Below are positions 24,294 through 38,232 of a stretch of DNA of 64,000 nucleotides, piece after piece. Position 1 is the first letter of the stretch; every line of letters starts with the position of its first letter. Source of the DNA: Onchocerca volvulus (Eukaryota; Nematoda; Chromadorea; Rhabditida; Onchocercidae). Below the pieces are notes generated by a model. The model was not told the DNA's origin and ran no database searches. It saw only the letters and a program-made list of their open reading frames with translations. Location: the NCBI GenBank assembly GCA_000499405.2, contig HG738138.1, positions 24,726,765-24,790,764 of the forward strand, read 5' to 3'. The translations under genes and the position numbers were made by a program.

Positions 24294-24745
24294 CGAAAAA
24301 GTTATTCTTCCTTCACGTATAAATAACTATTTGAGAATATCCAATCAAACTGATTACTGGATTATTCTTTCCTTTTTTGCTGGTAGAGAAGAATAGCAAT
24401 CCTTGATCATCAATTTGTTGCTATCGATGCGGCACTGTACAAATTGTCGCTGTGTCGGAGTAGAAACTCCAAACTGGGTTGAACTATTGCTCTGTCGTTC
24501 TAAAAAAACTGATTTTGTTCCGAAATGCGAATCTTCTAAATCCTTTCGGTGATTCTCCTCTTCTGCTATTCTCTAATGTGTCGCCTCGTTATTGGCCGAC
24601 CCTCGTTTTGTCTATTAGTTAATCGGAGCATTTTGGCGGTAAATATATTTGTCGGCTTGTTGGTCTATTTGAAACTATCTTCGCGCTTCTTGACCTGTGA
24701 CACTCTTTGCTTATAATAAATCATTTTTCGGATTTTTCCGACAGT
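24261..24745 (+). repeat. Dispersed element, copy 3
   Basis: Contains GAATCC, TTGATTGACGAAAAAG, GGATTATTCTTTCC, TCTAATGTGTCGCCTCGTTA, TTTTGGCGGTAAATA and GAAACTATCTTCGCGC in the same order as copy 1. It overlaps the end of the SH2 gene. Confidence 0.78.
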
Positions 24746-26120
24746 GTGAATTCTTTAGGGATCATACTTAACATGTAAAAGGTTTATTTCGGATGTTACG
24801 TTATTTTGGATAACAATGAATCCTGATGATCGGCAGAAGCGACAGTTCAATGATTTTCTCTGAAAGATATTTCAGTATCTATGCATCGTTGTATTCGCTT
24901 CCAATGGCAAATGAGCTTAGTGTTGACGTTTTCCCGTGGTGGTATCTGATGAACAAAGTATGAAGAAAAAACTACAGATGTGATTTATTCCTTTTCCAGT
25001 TGTTCAATCTGTTTTGATTCTAATGTCAAAAGTCAGTTTATCAAGTATTTATCTCATAAACAACAAAATTTCTCTAATTCTATAATTTAAAGATAAATTA
25101 ATCATATTTAGTGAAATATTCATATTCAATACAATATATCTCTTTACGAAACACTTATTATTTCTAGATTTCTTTTTTCGTCACTTTTTTTATTTATTGG
25201 CATATTGTGGAAACCTGAAAGAAAACTGTAGTGCCATAGAATTTTTTCATTTAGTCTTCCATCCATATCCATCAGAGATTACTAAGGGATTGCATTTAGT
25301 TTCATGCTTCATCTTTAGTATCCAACTATAAATTTTTATTTTGTTGTATGAGAAAACACTTTGTGAGTAATAATTTTTATGTATTTTTCAGTTTTGCCCT
25401 TCATGTCGAATTATTATTTTTTTTTTATTGTATGAAAAAATATTTTGCAGATAACAGTTTCTATATATTTTTATATGAAAATTGCCCAAGCTATAATTTG
25501 TCGCTATATATATATAAATATTTTTAAACATGATTGATTCAATTCTCATTGTGTTCCAATAAAGCAAAAATATAATTTATGTGATCAATATTTCGGAGAT
25601 AAATGAATTTCTAACAAACAACTTGCCACAGTTCAAAGTGACTTCTATAAATGAAACCTTTCCATCAGTACAATCAATACACGAAGTATGAAGAAATTAT
25701 CCTCACTTTTCTGTTGCCTTTGATAGATAGCTAAACTTTTTAAATTAACCTACAGTAAGGAATCATATAATAATTTTGAAATACCTATGATGATGTAAAA
25801 AAAAAAAAAAAAAATTACCATTTTCTTTGGTTTTTTGTTTTTTTCAGTTTTTTCTTTTTTTTTTTTTATTCCTATTGAATGAATACTAATAAGTTGTACA
25901 TTCTCTTCTGATAATGTTCATAATAGTTAATTGGCTGAAAGGATTTCCACCGTATCTCTTTGCATACTCAACAGTACCTTAATTGCTAATTGTTGACAAT
26001 TGTTACCTAGTGCTAACAGAAAATTACAAGTTATTCATCGAAATTCCTCGATGCGCATATCTGCACGTATACATGCATAAATATGAAGGAAGGAGAAAGA
26101 GCCTATACTGAAGGTTAAGG

Positions 26121-26290
26121 TTACGGTAGCGACATACCTCGAATGCACGGAATAAACAGCTATTACGGTAGTAAATGTCTTGCATGAACGGAATGAGAAG
26201 CCGAATTACGGTAGTAAATGCCTTGCATGCATAGATTGATCAGCTGTTACGGTATAAAATGTCTTGCATGCACGAAAGAATTAAGCACTG
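26121..26290. repeat. Four-copy tandem array of about 42 bases
   Basis: TTACGGTA begins units at 26121, 26163, 26206 and 26247, mostly followed by AAATGTCTTGCATGCACG or a variant. Units are 41-43 bases and diverged. The array is more GC-rich than its surroundings. Confidence 0.8.
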
Positions 26291-26641
26291 AGAGAGATAA
26301 GCGATAAGATGTGCAATCGGCCAAAAATCAATTACTGATAAGATCCTTCATCCACGCTCGGAACACTCGATTTGATTAAATTTGCGTCTTATTCGTTACT
26401 AGGTGGCAGTTGTTCAAGATTAAATTTAATTATATTTCAAATGTGAGTGCTGCCGTGTTTATGGATTATTTGTTGTCATTTGGAATAGATACTTCTAGAA
26501 GATTAAGAAGTGGAAACAGAAGGCTAGATATGTCTTTATGAGATTGAGAAATGAGGACAAAAGATCTTATGCGGCTCTACATAAAGATAGAAGGCTAGGT
26601 ATAGCTCTACAAAGTCAAGGAAGTGAAGATAGAAGGCGAGA

Positions 26642-26690
26642 CGTATCGCTGCGAGAACATAAAATCGTATCGCTACGAGAACATAAAATC
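26642..26690. repeat. 24-base tandem duplication
   Basis: The unit GTATCGCTGCGAGAACATAA plus AATC occurs twice in a row with one difference. Confidence 0.85.
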
Positions 26691-27206
26691 GGACGCAAAT
26701 ATGTTGTCGTAATATCGGACGGAAATGTCTATGTGTTGTCGCATTTCGGTAACATTAACAATAGCTATCTCATTGTGGTCAATAATTTGCATACTTCATG
26801 TAACATTTTATGGCTTAGTTGTGATTTAACATCGGTTACTTGATTGGAATTTGATTCAACCAACTCTTCGTTTATCCAACGTTTCAGTTGTGAATCTCAC
26901 ACATTTCATTCTTCTGTTCAAGATGATTTTCACTTTTGTAGTATTATTTGATTATTTGTTCAAAATTTCATTATTCTTTTGTCATTATCAGTAGCAATAG
27001 ATGGTAACATTTTTAATTGTGCAAGAGTAAAAAATATGTCTTGAATAAAGAAGAATGAAAAAATTTTGTAAATTCAAAATTATATTTTAAAAAATATCGA
27101 AAAAAAAAATTACTGCTTTCTGTGGAATTAATGAATTTTTAAATAAAATGAAATTTTACGGTTGGTATTAAAAATGTTTGTAGTTTCTGCGAACATTTGA
27201 TGATTA

Positions 27207-30200
27207 ATGGCAGAGACATCATCAACAACATCATCTACTCAGCCAATTAATGATGGATCGATGATTGCTTACGATACAAAACCAATGCTGTTAGTTAATT
27301 TGAATAATATTCACTATAATATCTATTACAATACGATCTCACCTAACTATAACATGTATTGTGTAGTACTTCAACTAAACACAAGAACTGGTGCATTTCA
27401 AACTTTTTTATGATTTGTTATAACCGTTCTAGGAATACATAAAAAGGTATTATAATAGACATGCTTGGACTGTGTTTCTGTAGAAAAGTGTGATGATGGA
27501 GAAGGTTCATAAAGTAACTTTATTTCATGAGCTCAAAACACTCATGAAATAAACTCAACATTGGCGATCATTTGAATTGAATAGTCGAATATTTTTATTT
27601 AACTTTTGAGTAACGATACTATCTTGATTTGAATGAAGCACCTAGTTAATGAAGTTACTGTGAGATCGTAGCCATTATTTTTTCATCTTCCAAAAATTCA
27701 AACTTTTTTGCTTCATTAATCAAATACTTAATTTCTGCAGATGCTTGCCTAGTACAGTGCAACCGACACCTTTACCAGTTGTAAAACTTGAGCTCAATAC
27801 CAATTTAAATGTACCACCATTAAATGCATGGTCTTCTGATGATTGCTGGGCAGAAATGGAGAACAGTTCAGAAACAAGTCATGGAACAACGACTGGCAAT
27901 GCTACATCAGGAAATTTTTCGGGAAATAGGAGCAGAAATAATACTGGACAGTGGCGTTTCAATGCTCGAGCTCGAGATTGTTTCGAGAGGTAATTAATTT
28001 GCAGTCAATTTATTTTTTTTAAATTCAGAATTAAGGAAACGAAAAATTCATTGGGGCAGCTGGACTACATGGTTTTTGTGAAGAAATTTATGATTTAGGA
28101 CAAGTAATTTTTATCAAAGTTACATGCATGAAATTTGAAGTTCAAGTTTGAAATATTTTTCTTCTTTCAATATGGGTATTTTGTTGCAGTCTCCGTCTTG
28201 CTGACTGCTATATCGATGCTGTCGTTGGTGGTATTGATGTCATTGCCGAAGCTGAAACATTGAAAAAACTTATTGCCACACCCTTCTCCAAGCAACCATT
28301 AAATTTAATAGTTCATAAAATTGGTAAAACGTTACTACTCGATAACTGCGCCTATCTGAAGAATGTAAGTCTATTAAACTTGAAAAAACGCCGCGCAGAC
28401 ATAGAGCTTTTTAGGATATTAATTTTGTTGTTTTCAGTCTACTTATATGAATCCAAATGTTGGTGTTTCTCCGGTGGCAGAATTTCTCAATTCTAAATCT
28501 CAAGGTCTTATTGGTATTGCTGGTGCCAAAACAGGAGCAGGAAGTACAACGGGTGATATTATTGCTGATATGCATCGCAAAATGATAACAGAGAGTTTGT
28601 ACACTAGAAGGTAAACAATTTTATTGAAGTCATTGGTCTTCAGTACGAGGACTAAAGAAAGAAAAAGACAAGGATTTCCATGATCATTTTATCACTTCAG
28701 ATACTCAATTTTTCGATTATTTTTTTACTCATGTCTTATATTTATTCATGCTTGTTTTTTATTTTTACAGTTTGGCATCGTTGGATTATAGAGCAGCTAC
28801 TGCAGAATCGGATGTTCCAATGCAGACTAACAAAAGTATATATTTTTCATATTGTAGTTATTTCTGCCCAGTTTTTGATTTATTTTCTTTATTTCTTTTC
28901 AGATCAAGAAAATGAACCGTTAAAAATAGTCAAGGAAAATGGTGGTTTAGTCGATCCACTGGAAGATTATTTATACACAAAAATAAGCATAGATGATGGA
29001 AAAGTAAAAATTTTCTTTTTGCCTCTTACTCTTTTATTATTGTGTTTGCTTATTCAAAAATATGACGTAAAAGCAAAAAAGATTATTCTGTCCTAATCAT
29101 TGTAAAATTGAAAGTTCTTCCGCATTGCTGAATATTTTAGGTATAAATTTTTTTTTTATAGTTTAGGTTGATTTTTTGGGGCATTTAAATCAAATCAATT
29201 ATTAATTTTGAAGGATTTGAACCAGATCAGTTAATGTTTGTTCATTAATTTGAACTGTCCAGTAATTCGGAAGAACTTGTTTATTTGTTTTCTTCTAGGC
29301 TGAATTGGATGCTTATGGTCGATTATGGAACTTTTACGATCTCAACATGCTCGTTGATGTTAATTTACCCATATTTGGTTGCAAATCCAATCCATGCGTT
29401 ACTCTGCATCCCAAGTTAGTTCATTTTCTGCATTGCTGGTTGTACTGTTGTTGAATTGTTTTATTAACAAAATAATTTGGCGAATGAGTTGGATCGCTGT
29501 TATTTATTTGCAGAGATCTCAAACAACGTCCTATCAATTTCTTAACCGGTGTAGATTTGTATTTGGATCAGTCAATGTGTAATGCACCTGAAGCATTACT
29601 TTGTTGGCATTTAGGTGGTTATGTAAAAGTGAATTTTTATTATTTAAATGTATTTATATTAGACTTATTTTAATTTTATCATCATCTTTATGTTAAGAAC
29701 TTTTTTTATCCGAAGAAAAAAGAATTTTGTAATTCTCACTAGAATCTTTATTAATCCATGAACGATACATTTAGATTTAGATTTAGGTTTCCATATCTAC
29801 GCAGCCATTTTCACTCATTTATTCCATTTTCAGGAATATGAATTGATTCGTACGGAAGATATTCCACATTTAGAAAATTCACAATTTGATCCGCTTATTT
29901 TGAGGAATGTTGCGGAAAACATTGTTGCATTCCTGCAAGACAAAGTTGCACAGGAAGGGCACACATATTGGTTATGTCATGGTAAGATATTTTTTCTGGA
30001 AAAGCGGATTAATTTTTTTGATATGAGAATATGAACGTATCGAATCACGAGAGTAAAGAAAATAATTTGGAAATAAGTCTAAAATATTGTATAGTATAAT
30101 TCATATTGTATATGCCTATTTAATATAGACAAAGGAGATAGTGATCGTGAACCAATGTTACGATTGTGGGATCTAACTCCGCTATGTGGTGATCTCTTGG

Positions 30201-31493
30201 AAGATTCGACAGCTAATCCATTTACGCTGAGTGTAGGAATACTTATCTATAAAGTAAGAAATCATTTCTTCTAATCAGCTCTTGAAAGACATTTTCACAT
30301 TTAGTTTCAAATCTTCCAATTTTATTTTGCCGTTTCAGGTTTAACTCCGTACGACGATTTTTTTCACAAAATCTATAATGTGAGATCCGAAGATCATTTT
30401 ATCTTATCTATTTTCCAGGAAAACTATATTTTATATTATCTTCATATGCAACAAAAAAGATAGAACAGAATAATGCAGTTTTTCATTATTTTGATTAAAA
30501 AATTTTTTGATTATTATTATAGTCCAGTTTTCCTTGGACTTTATTTTGTTTCCAGGTAGCTCGTAACCTTATGCGTCGTTCAGCGCATAGACGCCCAAAA
30601 CGTATTGCTAATGCTGCGTTTCGTCTATTAAATGTATGCTTGGGTATTATTGATCGAAACAAACATCCACAGGTTGGTTTGCTTTTACTATTTTTAAGTT
30701 CCAGTTTTATTTATCTCTTGGTTTTCAGACTAAATTCATTCGTCTTTCGTAGGAAAGAATATAGTCGTTAATTTATATAATCATTAGCGTATAAGTTATT
30801 CTCGAGCATTATATAATCAGAGATTTAATCAAATAAGATCTTAGATTCTGCTTTCATAATGATGGCTTCTTCTTCTTGTAGAACAGAAAAAAGAAATCTC
30901 TTATGCGTTAATTTTTCTCCACATGAAACAATAATATGAAACGATGTTTAAAATCTCAACATTTTGTTTGCTATCAGCAATAATTATTGAGTATCATGAA
31001 AGGGCGTCAATAATATTATTTACAAATGTTCCACTTTGAATTATCTCGCTAATAAAGTAGCTTTGAAATTACAAATTTGAAATTTTAAAATGAATAGATT
31101 TAAATCTGGTATGATATCACGATTATGATATCCAATTTACATGAATATAAATTGCGCTAGAAATCGACTTTGCTCAAGTAATTAATTTACTATATACCCT
31201 ATGTTTTATTTAGGTAGTAGCATGCGTATACTATTTATTGGCGAATTTATATCTTTCATATGGCTGTGACGCAGTGAAACGTAGTGCAGGTCAAGAAGAA
31301 GAGATGGAACGTGCCGAACCTCAGTGGACTTATGATGATAGATGGCAGCGAGAATACGGCGAAGAATATGCCAATTATGCGGCCATTTCGGTAATTTGAG
31401 GGATGTGTCAATAAAATAAATATATAAATAGATAAGAAGCGTTAAATTTATAATTGAATTTTTTCAGTTTTTAATACACTGAATTTCAAATCA

Positions 31494-31534
<41 letters not shown>

Positions 31535-34500
31535 TTAAGTGTTTACAATGAAATCTGAGTGATTAGACAAAATATTTAATGCATATAAAAGATTATGTTT
31601 GTAAATTTCTGTTATATTTGAAACACTTATTTCTAGATTGAATCATTAAAGAAGACACGTTACACAACTAATAAACGTGAAAAGCCACCAAAATTACGTA
31701 CATTGCCGAATTGCTCAACCAAGGAAGATTGTTGTAAGGAAGCCTTAGAACACTGCTTGGAAGTTAGTTCTTTTTTATCAATTGAATCGTATGGTATATA
31801 ATAAATCCTATGAAAATCCATAAATTGTAATAGATACGTCACTATTTTTCTAATTAAACAATTTGCTAGTAGCATTTTGAAGTGACAGAAGAAGAAATAT
31901 TTAATAATGTTCTTTTTATCTCTCCTTTACATGACAAATTTTTTTTTCTTTGATTTTTGCTCTAGGATAAATGATTTATGCGAAGCATATAATAAAAGTA
32001 TGTAAACGCTTTTCTTGACCAAATTATGTTAATTAACAATATTTTTTCTTGTATTGTTGTTAATTCATGTATAGGGTTTACGATATATGGATTTATTCGA
32101 TCAAATGGAACAAGAGGCTCAGCAGTTAGGAAAACCTTTGCCTGATCCGATGTCTTTTATCCGGGATATGGGTGCGAACATCGATCATGGGAGAGGTTGA
32201 TGCTGCTATTGTTCATTGTTTATTCCTTCGTTGTTCATTTTCTACTGCTAATCATTTCGCTCGGTTTTGCCAAAAAGTGTGATCAAATACACTTTAATCA
32301 TCTGACTGATCATTTAATTATTCGAAAAAGTGGACTGCTGAATATTTTGGCCAATTAAGTAAATTTTTTGACCACATTGTTTTACTGGACTGTTTTTTTT
32401 TGCAGAAGAAGCAGACGCAATACTTAAAGTAGATATCCGGTCCATTTTGTTCATTCGTGCTGGTAGTGCTTATCGGATGCTGGCTGATAGTTCGTTCATT
32501 TTATCAAGATATGGCCGAACATTGAGATTTGCACGTGTCGGGCTCTATTGCTGCCGTTAGTATTTAATTTCGTCAATTCCTAGCCTGAATAATAGATAAA
32601 ACATCAGCAAAATCGTTCATTATTGGAAAGAATCTGATATTATTGATGTGCAGCTGCATGCAAATCATTATTCCATAATAATTCATAAAATATTGGTGAG
32701 TAAAATCGCTTCATAATTTTACCAGTAACTGTTCATATTTTTATTCAAGTCATTTTAATACAGTTTTGATTAGTAGATTGGTAGGGGTAATGCCGGAAAA
32801 TACAAAATAATACAACTATGATAAGAGAAATTGCATGATAAATCAACACATCATATGAAACAATATAAATACTGAAATAGTTAAACGCAGTAAGTGAATC
32901 TGGTAAAAGTCCATACATAATTATATATATATATATATATATAATATTGGTTTTAGGAATATTGTTTATTTTATTTACCTATTCCCCCTGTTTGTTAGTT
33001 TCTAGCGGTAAACTTTAATAATTGTTAATAAATGAATGATTAGTTAATATTTGTTTAATAATCCACTGTTTCAGTTGCGGTACTAGCATTGAATGCAGGC
33101 CTAATGTCTGAGCATGCTCAACGAAATTTAGCTACAGCACGAGCTTTACTTCCTGCGATGATGTGTCATATCGCGGAAGCTCTTGGGAATATCGCATGTA
33201 GTTCTTTGCCAGTTAAAGATCAAGCTAAGGTAGAATTTATTTGTGTTGGAAGAGTCAAGGATGATAATGAAATGAGAAAATTATACATGTAATCCATTTC
33301 TCGTATATTTTCAGAGTTTTGTTTTTTTGTGAGATCTGAGATGTACTGCTGTATCTCTATTTCATAGTTTAATCAATTTTTTTTTTTTTTTTTCAGGCCG
33401 ATTTAAAACGTTGCTATCGTGACAAACAAATAAAAGCACAGGCATTGGATTGCCTGAATGACAATTATGGTAAATAATTTTAACTTAGTTTTTACAATAA
33501 ATAGCGTTAATTCAGTGATGTTCACTAATCATTTTATTAAGGTTCATATTCTGCATTTTCTGCTGACATTACTGCTGCAACAACTTCACTGTCTTCATCG
33601 CTCGATGACTTTGGTGATATTGGTTCAGGAGTTCAAGAAAGGGAAGATATAAATCAATCTAAAGAAGTTGGGTACCGTGGCTCTACTGGAAATGATATTC
33701 AGGTGCAAACCAATTCTTTTACCGCTTCCACAGTTTCTGTCAATTCAAATTCTACTACCTATGCTGGAATATGTGAAAGATCTCTTACGAAAGTCTGCAA
33801 AAAGGATAAAGGTGATGCTTTTTTTTTTTTTAAATATAATTGGATGAAAGTTTTGAAATATTCATGCGATGGATTGAAACAGGATTTTTGAGCATATTCT
33901 ACTGCTTAAATTTTTGGAAGGAATTGGCATCATTTTGGATTGTGTTTGGCAATGAGAGATTATGATAAAGTTAAGATAACCTTGTAGAAAGACAGGTTAG
34001 GTAGGAACTAGAAATTTCTCATGGAGAAAAGAGACCATTTAAAAAAAAAAAACTACAGATTCCGTCCTTTTCTGTAGCAAATATAATTGTAATTTGTTGA
34101 TTATATTTTACCCGATATAAAAATTTGGATTATTTATCAAGAATTGTGAAATAAGTTTGACTTTATAGAATGTAAAAGAATGCTATATTTTTTAATATTT
34201 TGAATCATTTTTCCATTATTATGCTGACTATATTAAAAATGTATTTTATACATCTATGACTGAAAATAATATGGGGTAATGAACTTAATCTTTATTAGCT
34301 TCTTTGTCTTTGCTGTGAAATCATTTCCCCAAATCATCTTTAAATTTTACGATATTTTCAGCTCGTCCATATGGTTGGGCATTCCCGAAAACTTTTCACA
34401 TGTCATTTGTTGAACTACTAGCAATTTCGGAACGCGCTGCTAATGTGGCTATTGTAATGGGTAAAAAAATTGGTATGATAGATCATTTCTTTCTCTGAAG

Positions 34501-37500
34501 TTATTCTTAATCGTTAAGCTTTATCGAAGACGAATGATAGCTAATTTGCAACTTTTAGCAAATTCGAATTTGCCTGTTTTCAAATTTATAAAATTTTTCA
34601 GATTAAAAAAACTTTTTTTCAATTAATAATTTTTTCTCTTTATTATATCTGATCATATCTTATAGCTCCAATGTCTCTGTTCCCACCGACAGCAAATGCT
34701 ATTCTTTATCCGGATCAGTTAGCTCGACGTTTGGGTAACTTGAAAAATATTTTGGCTGTGCATCACATAGAACGTCTTAAAGGCTTCGTGCAACGTGCAG
34801 CACAGAAAGGAACAAAGTTGTTTACTGATAAAGGTAGATATTTGTGCTTGTTTATCTGTCACTTGTTTATGCATCCCCTAATCTTTTTAATGATTTTTAA
34901 TTGATTTATCTCTATGAGAGAGTTGTTTTCACTGCAAAATTTCGAAAGTTGAAGGAGAAATTCGATTTTAAAAGAAATTTTCTTGTCGAAGTTAACCAAG
35001 AATAGAACAAAGACAGTTATTTGCTTATTTGCAGAAACAATGCGGCAGTATATAGCAATGGATGTTGATGCACTAGATACTGCAAATAATACTTCATATA
35101 GAGCACTAAATGCTATGGAACCAGAAGAAATGGTTGAGAGAACCGTAAAAGCTGGAAAAGAGCTGCTTTTGCAGGTATTCCATATCACAGTTATATCTTT
35201 ATCTTACCAAATTTCAAATTAAAATGGATTAGAAATATGCCTTTGCTTATTGACGATAGGCAGAGATGAGCGTATTCATTTTGCGTTCTTATAAATGCTT
35301 AAAGATGTGAATTTTTACTCTTTTTATGAATCAAATAAAGCAATTTATTGATGCTTTAACATATTTATATCTGAGTTTTTTTTTTTTTTGAATTAATCAC
35401 TTCAACAAGCAGAGTTGTTTATGAGAATTTTTTTGCTTGTAGTTTTTATTGTAACATTCAAAAAATTTCTAGGGTATTTCATTATTTGCTTTGGTTGGCG
35501 ATCGCGTTAACGAGGCATTTCTGCTATCAAATATTGGGCAACTATACCGTTTACAATTACATTGCCAAATGTATTTTACTGATTTCAATTTGCCATATAA
35601 TCCGGAGAAAGAGAAGAGCTATGTTTTGGAGGTTAATATAAATTTTTTCTTTCATGATTTGAATTTGTAATATAGTAGATAGAAGAAATGAATATTTGCG
35701 CCAAATTTGTAAATTTTTGAGATAAATTCTTTTTTTACTATTCACCGTTAATTTGTTTAATCATTGCCTTTATTATTTTAATCTTCAGGCAATCGAGCAC
35801 TATCAGCGAGCACTGACCACTATTGCGGATTTTCGAAGTACTCAGTTTCCATTGTTTGAAAGTATCAGTAAGGATTTAGCTGGTATTTACCTTACCTATG
35901 CAGTAAGACTTCAAGACAATGTGCAACCGGGAATGATAGAAAGCCATCCTGAAAAGGTGCTTCTGTTATTTCAATGCCTTATTAATTAGACGAAAAGATA
36001 TTAAAAGTTGATTTTGTTGAAATCTTTATGAGTTTTTGATTAGCAAAATGGCAATATGAAGATTGAGTCTCTGTTTGAAATTTTCGTTGTCAAATTCGTT
36101 ATCAAAAAAGTTTAAACAAGATTCTCATTTTTTCGGATTGTAACATGATCGAAATTATGACCCTTGCATTTATCTATTTTTTAGATGACCGTTGAAATAC
36201 ATGAATTTTTGGCTCGTGCTCAATCAGCTTACATCTTGATTCGTGATTCTCTGAAGTGTTCTCCAAAAATGCATTCTTTAGCAGATCGATCTATTATTGA
36301 AATTATGTTTCGGTTCGGTAAATTATTCCAGCATGCTATGGTAAATCTTATTTATACTGTTAATTTACTAATTATAAGTAATCGTTCAAATTTTTGAGGT
36401 AGTTCTTTGGATTTCACGATATTTAAAGTTATGGTATATCATTAAGTACCTCATATGCCACAGGATTTTACCTGCATAAAAATAGTGGTTTTTCTAATCA
36501 CTATTTTAACTACTATTTCTTTTTTTTTATTATGAGAAAAGCAAATTTTACTTTTGCAAAATGACTTAAGATATTCATACTTCCTGTCCCGATAATCTCA
36601 TATTGATATATATTTGATATTAGCTTTTCATTCTTTCATTATTTTAGCAACAACACGGCACTATTGGTTTATCTCGTAAGCTGAAAGATTATGAACGACA
36701 AGCAATCGAGCATTATAGTACCTGTTTCAATTATGTAATGGGAAAAATTGCTAGAGTCACAAGAGCTAAATTATCCAAAAAGCACGAAAAAATATGTCTT
36801 CGAGAATGTATGACAGCATTAAGAGCTGCTCTCGAGAGTACGAAATGCTCAGGTCAATTCATTTTGATATCGAAATTCCGTTCTGACAGATTATGAAATC
36901 ATGAAGTTTCATAGTTTCATAAATTTTTTTTAAGATAAAAAATTTGCTGAATTCCAAATTTTTCATTGTTTTAACAATGTAGCTTGTCTCACAGCTTATC
37001 TCGGTTCACTTTTTTCCACTCCAATAATAAATCCTCCTTTCTCCATAAAGAAATTCCTTGTTACCAAGTTTCTACAACAGAAGATTTTCATTTTTAAATA
37101 TTTAGAAATTTTCAGATGTCAAAACACGTGTCAATACTACCGATGCACGCATCAAACGTTCACGTCGATCTTTGACTGCATTATTCGTAACAACTCAACC
37201 ATTAATGCAGTACCTTCAAACCTCACTTTCTGCTTCAGAAGAAGAAAGAAAGGAATTTTTCGTTAGTATTTCTGAATTTGTCATTGTAATTGTGACTTTT
37301 GATATTAACGTTTTGAATATTGATTGAATTTTTTGTCTTAACAGAAATCGTTTGAATAATGGCAAAAATTCGACGTATTCTTAAGAAAATGACTTCATTT
37401 AATTTTGGATGGTTTTATTTGTGAATTTATAAGCGCACTAAGCATACGACATATCATTTGACCAATTAAACAGATTTACATGATTTGGCGAGCATATATA

Positions 37501-37821
37501 GATAGGGTTGCAAATATTTTTAATCCTGAAAAAAGACACGCAATTTCGTTTGGTCCTTGTCAGTAGTTAGATTCTCGATGGTTCAGATCTTTTGGCTTTA
37601 TAATGTCTTTGCTGTTGTTTTGTTCGTATTTTTTAGACATAGATTCTGCAGTGTGTAGAGCCATTCAGATTTCACCATAAATTACTGCGTTTTAAACATT
37701 TATTTTTCTACAAATATAGTAGTTGTATAACATCGTGCAAGAGATTTTATCTTGAATTCCTTCACGATGCTATTTATAAGAAAATTTATGAATTTTCAAT
37801 TTATTAATTTTTTATTTACTT

Positions 37822-37862
<41 letters not shown>

Positions 37863-38232
37863 GGAAGATGATTCTTTAATGGATCTCAACAGTTATAGCG
37901 AAACCTTACATCTCTTTGTGCAATATGTTCGAAACATCGTCAAAGATACTCTGCAGGTATATAGAATTGTTTTCGTTTAGTTCCGGGTTTTTTTTTTTTT
38001 TTTCTTATTTTTTCTGTTTTTTACTTGGTTATTTTTCATCAATATTTTACTTAAATTACAGTGTTTGATAGCACGCTGTGATTCAAAAATGCTGGATCTC
38101 TGGAAGGACATTTATCGATTGCTGCTGCAAATTCAAATTACAGGCGACGGTTGTAGTTTGCCACAATGTCTGTTACAATTGACTGATTGTGCAAAGCATA
38201 TAAATAGTTATTTCGAGAAGTCTGAATTATGA
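27207..38232 (+). CDS. edrf1: EDRF1 orthologue (erythroid differentiation-related factor 1 family)
   Basis: 28 exons, all in phase, 1351 residues: 27207-27289, 27741-27989, 28190-28364, 28438-28610, 28771-28835, 28903-29003, 29299-29414, 29514-29628, 29834-29981, 30129-30253, 30556-30672, 31214-31390, 31637-31762, 32075-32195, 32406-32555, 33075-33229, 33397-33469, 33542-33811, 34362-34472, 34666-34833, 35035-35174, 35473-35631, 35789-35956, 36185-36340, 36648-36852, 37116-37261, 37864-37956, 38062-38232. The conserved N-terminal region has ENGGLVDPLEDYLYTK (about residue 260), GVDLYLDQSMCNAPEALLCW (about 330) and YELIRTEDIPHLE then EGHTYWLCHDKGD, all hallmarks of EDRF1. The C-terminal half is helical and TPR-like (AIEHYQRALTTI, RQAIEHYSTCFNY). 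A Ser/Thr-rich insert lies at 33542-33811. Length is close to animal EDRF1 proteins (about 1200 residues). Human EDRF1 is linked to globin gene expression; its worm role is not known to me. The first ATG follows a possible GTTTGTAG acceptor. Confidence 0.93.

Larger units (their letters stand above)
24746..27206. other. Intergenic region upstream of EDRF1
   Basis: Contains A and T runs at about 25797-25870, the tandem array at 26121-26290 and the duplication near 26642. An open frame at 26538-26843 is basic at its start (MRLRNEDKRS) but matches no family and is probably chance. Confidence 0.5.

Noticed and set aside
26538..26843. Open frame of 101 codons with a VSLREHKI duplication
   Set aside because: The duplication is a 24-base tandem repeat; no other sign of coding and no family match.
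34859..35188. Minus-strand open frame of 109 codons
   Set aside because: Antisense to EDRF1 exon 35035-35174, which has strong family similarity and fitting splice sites.
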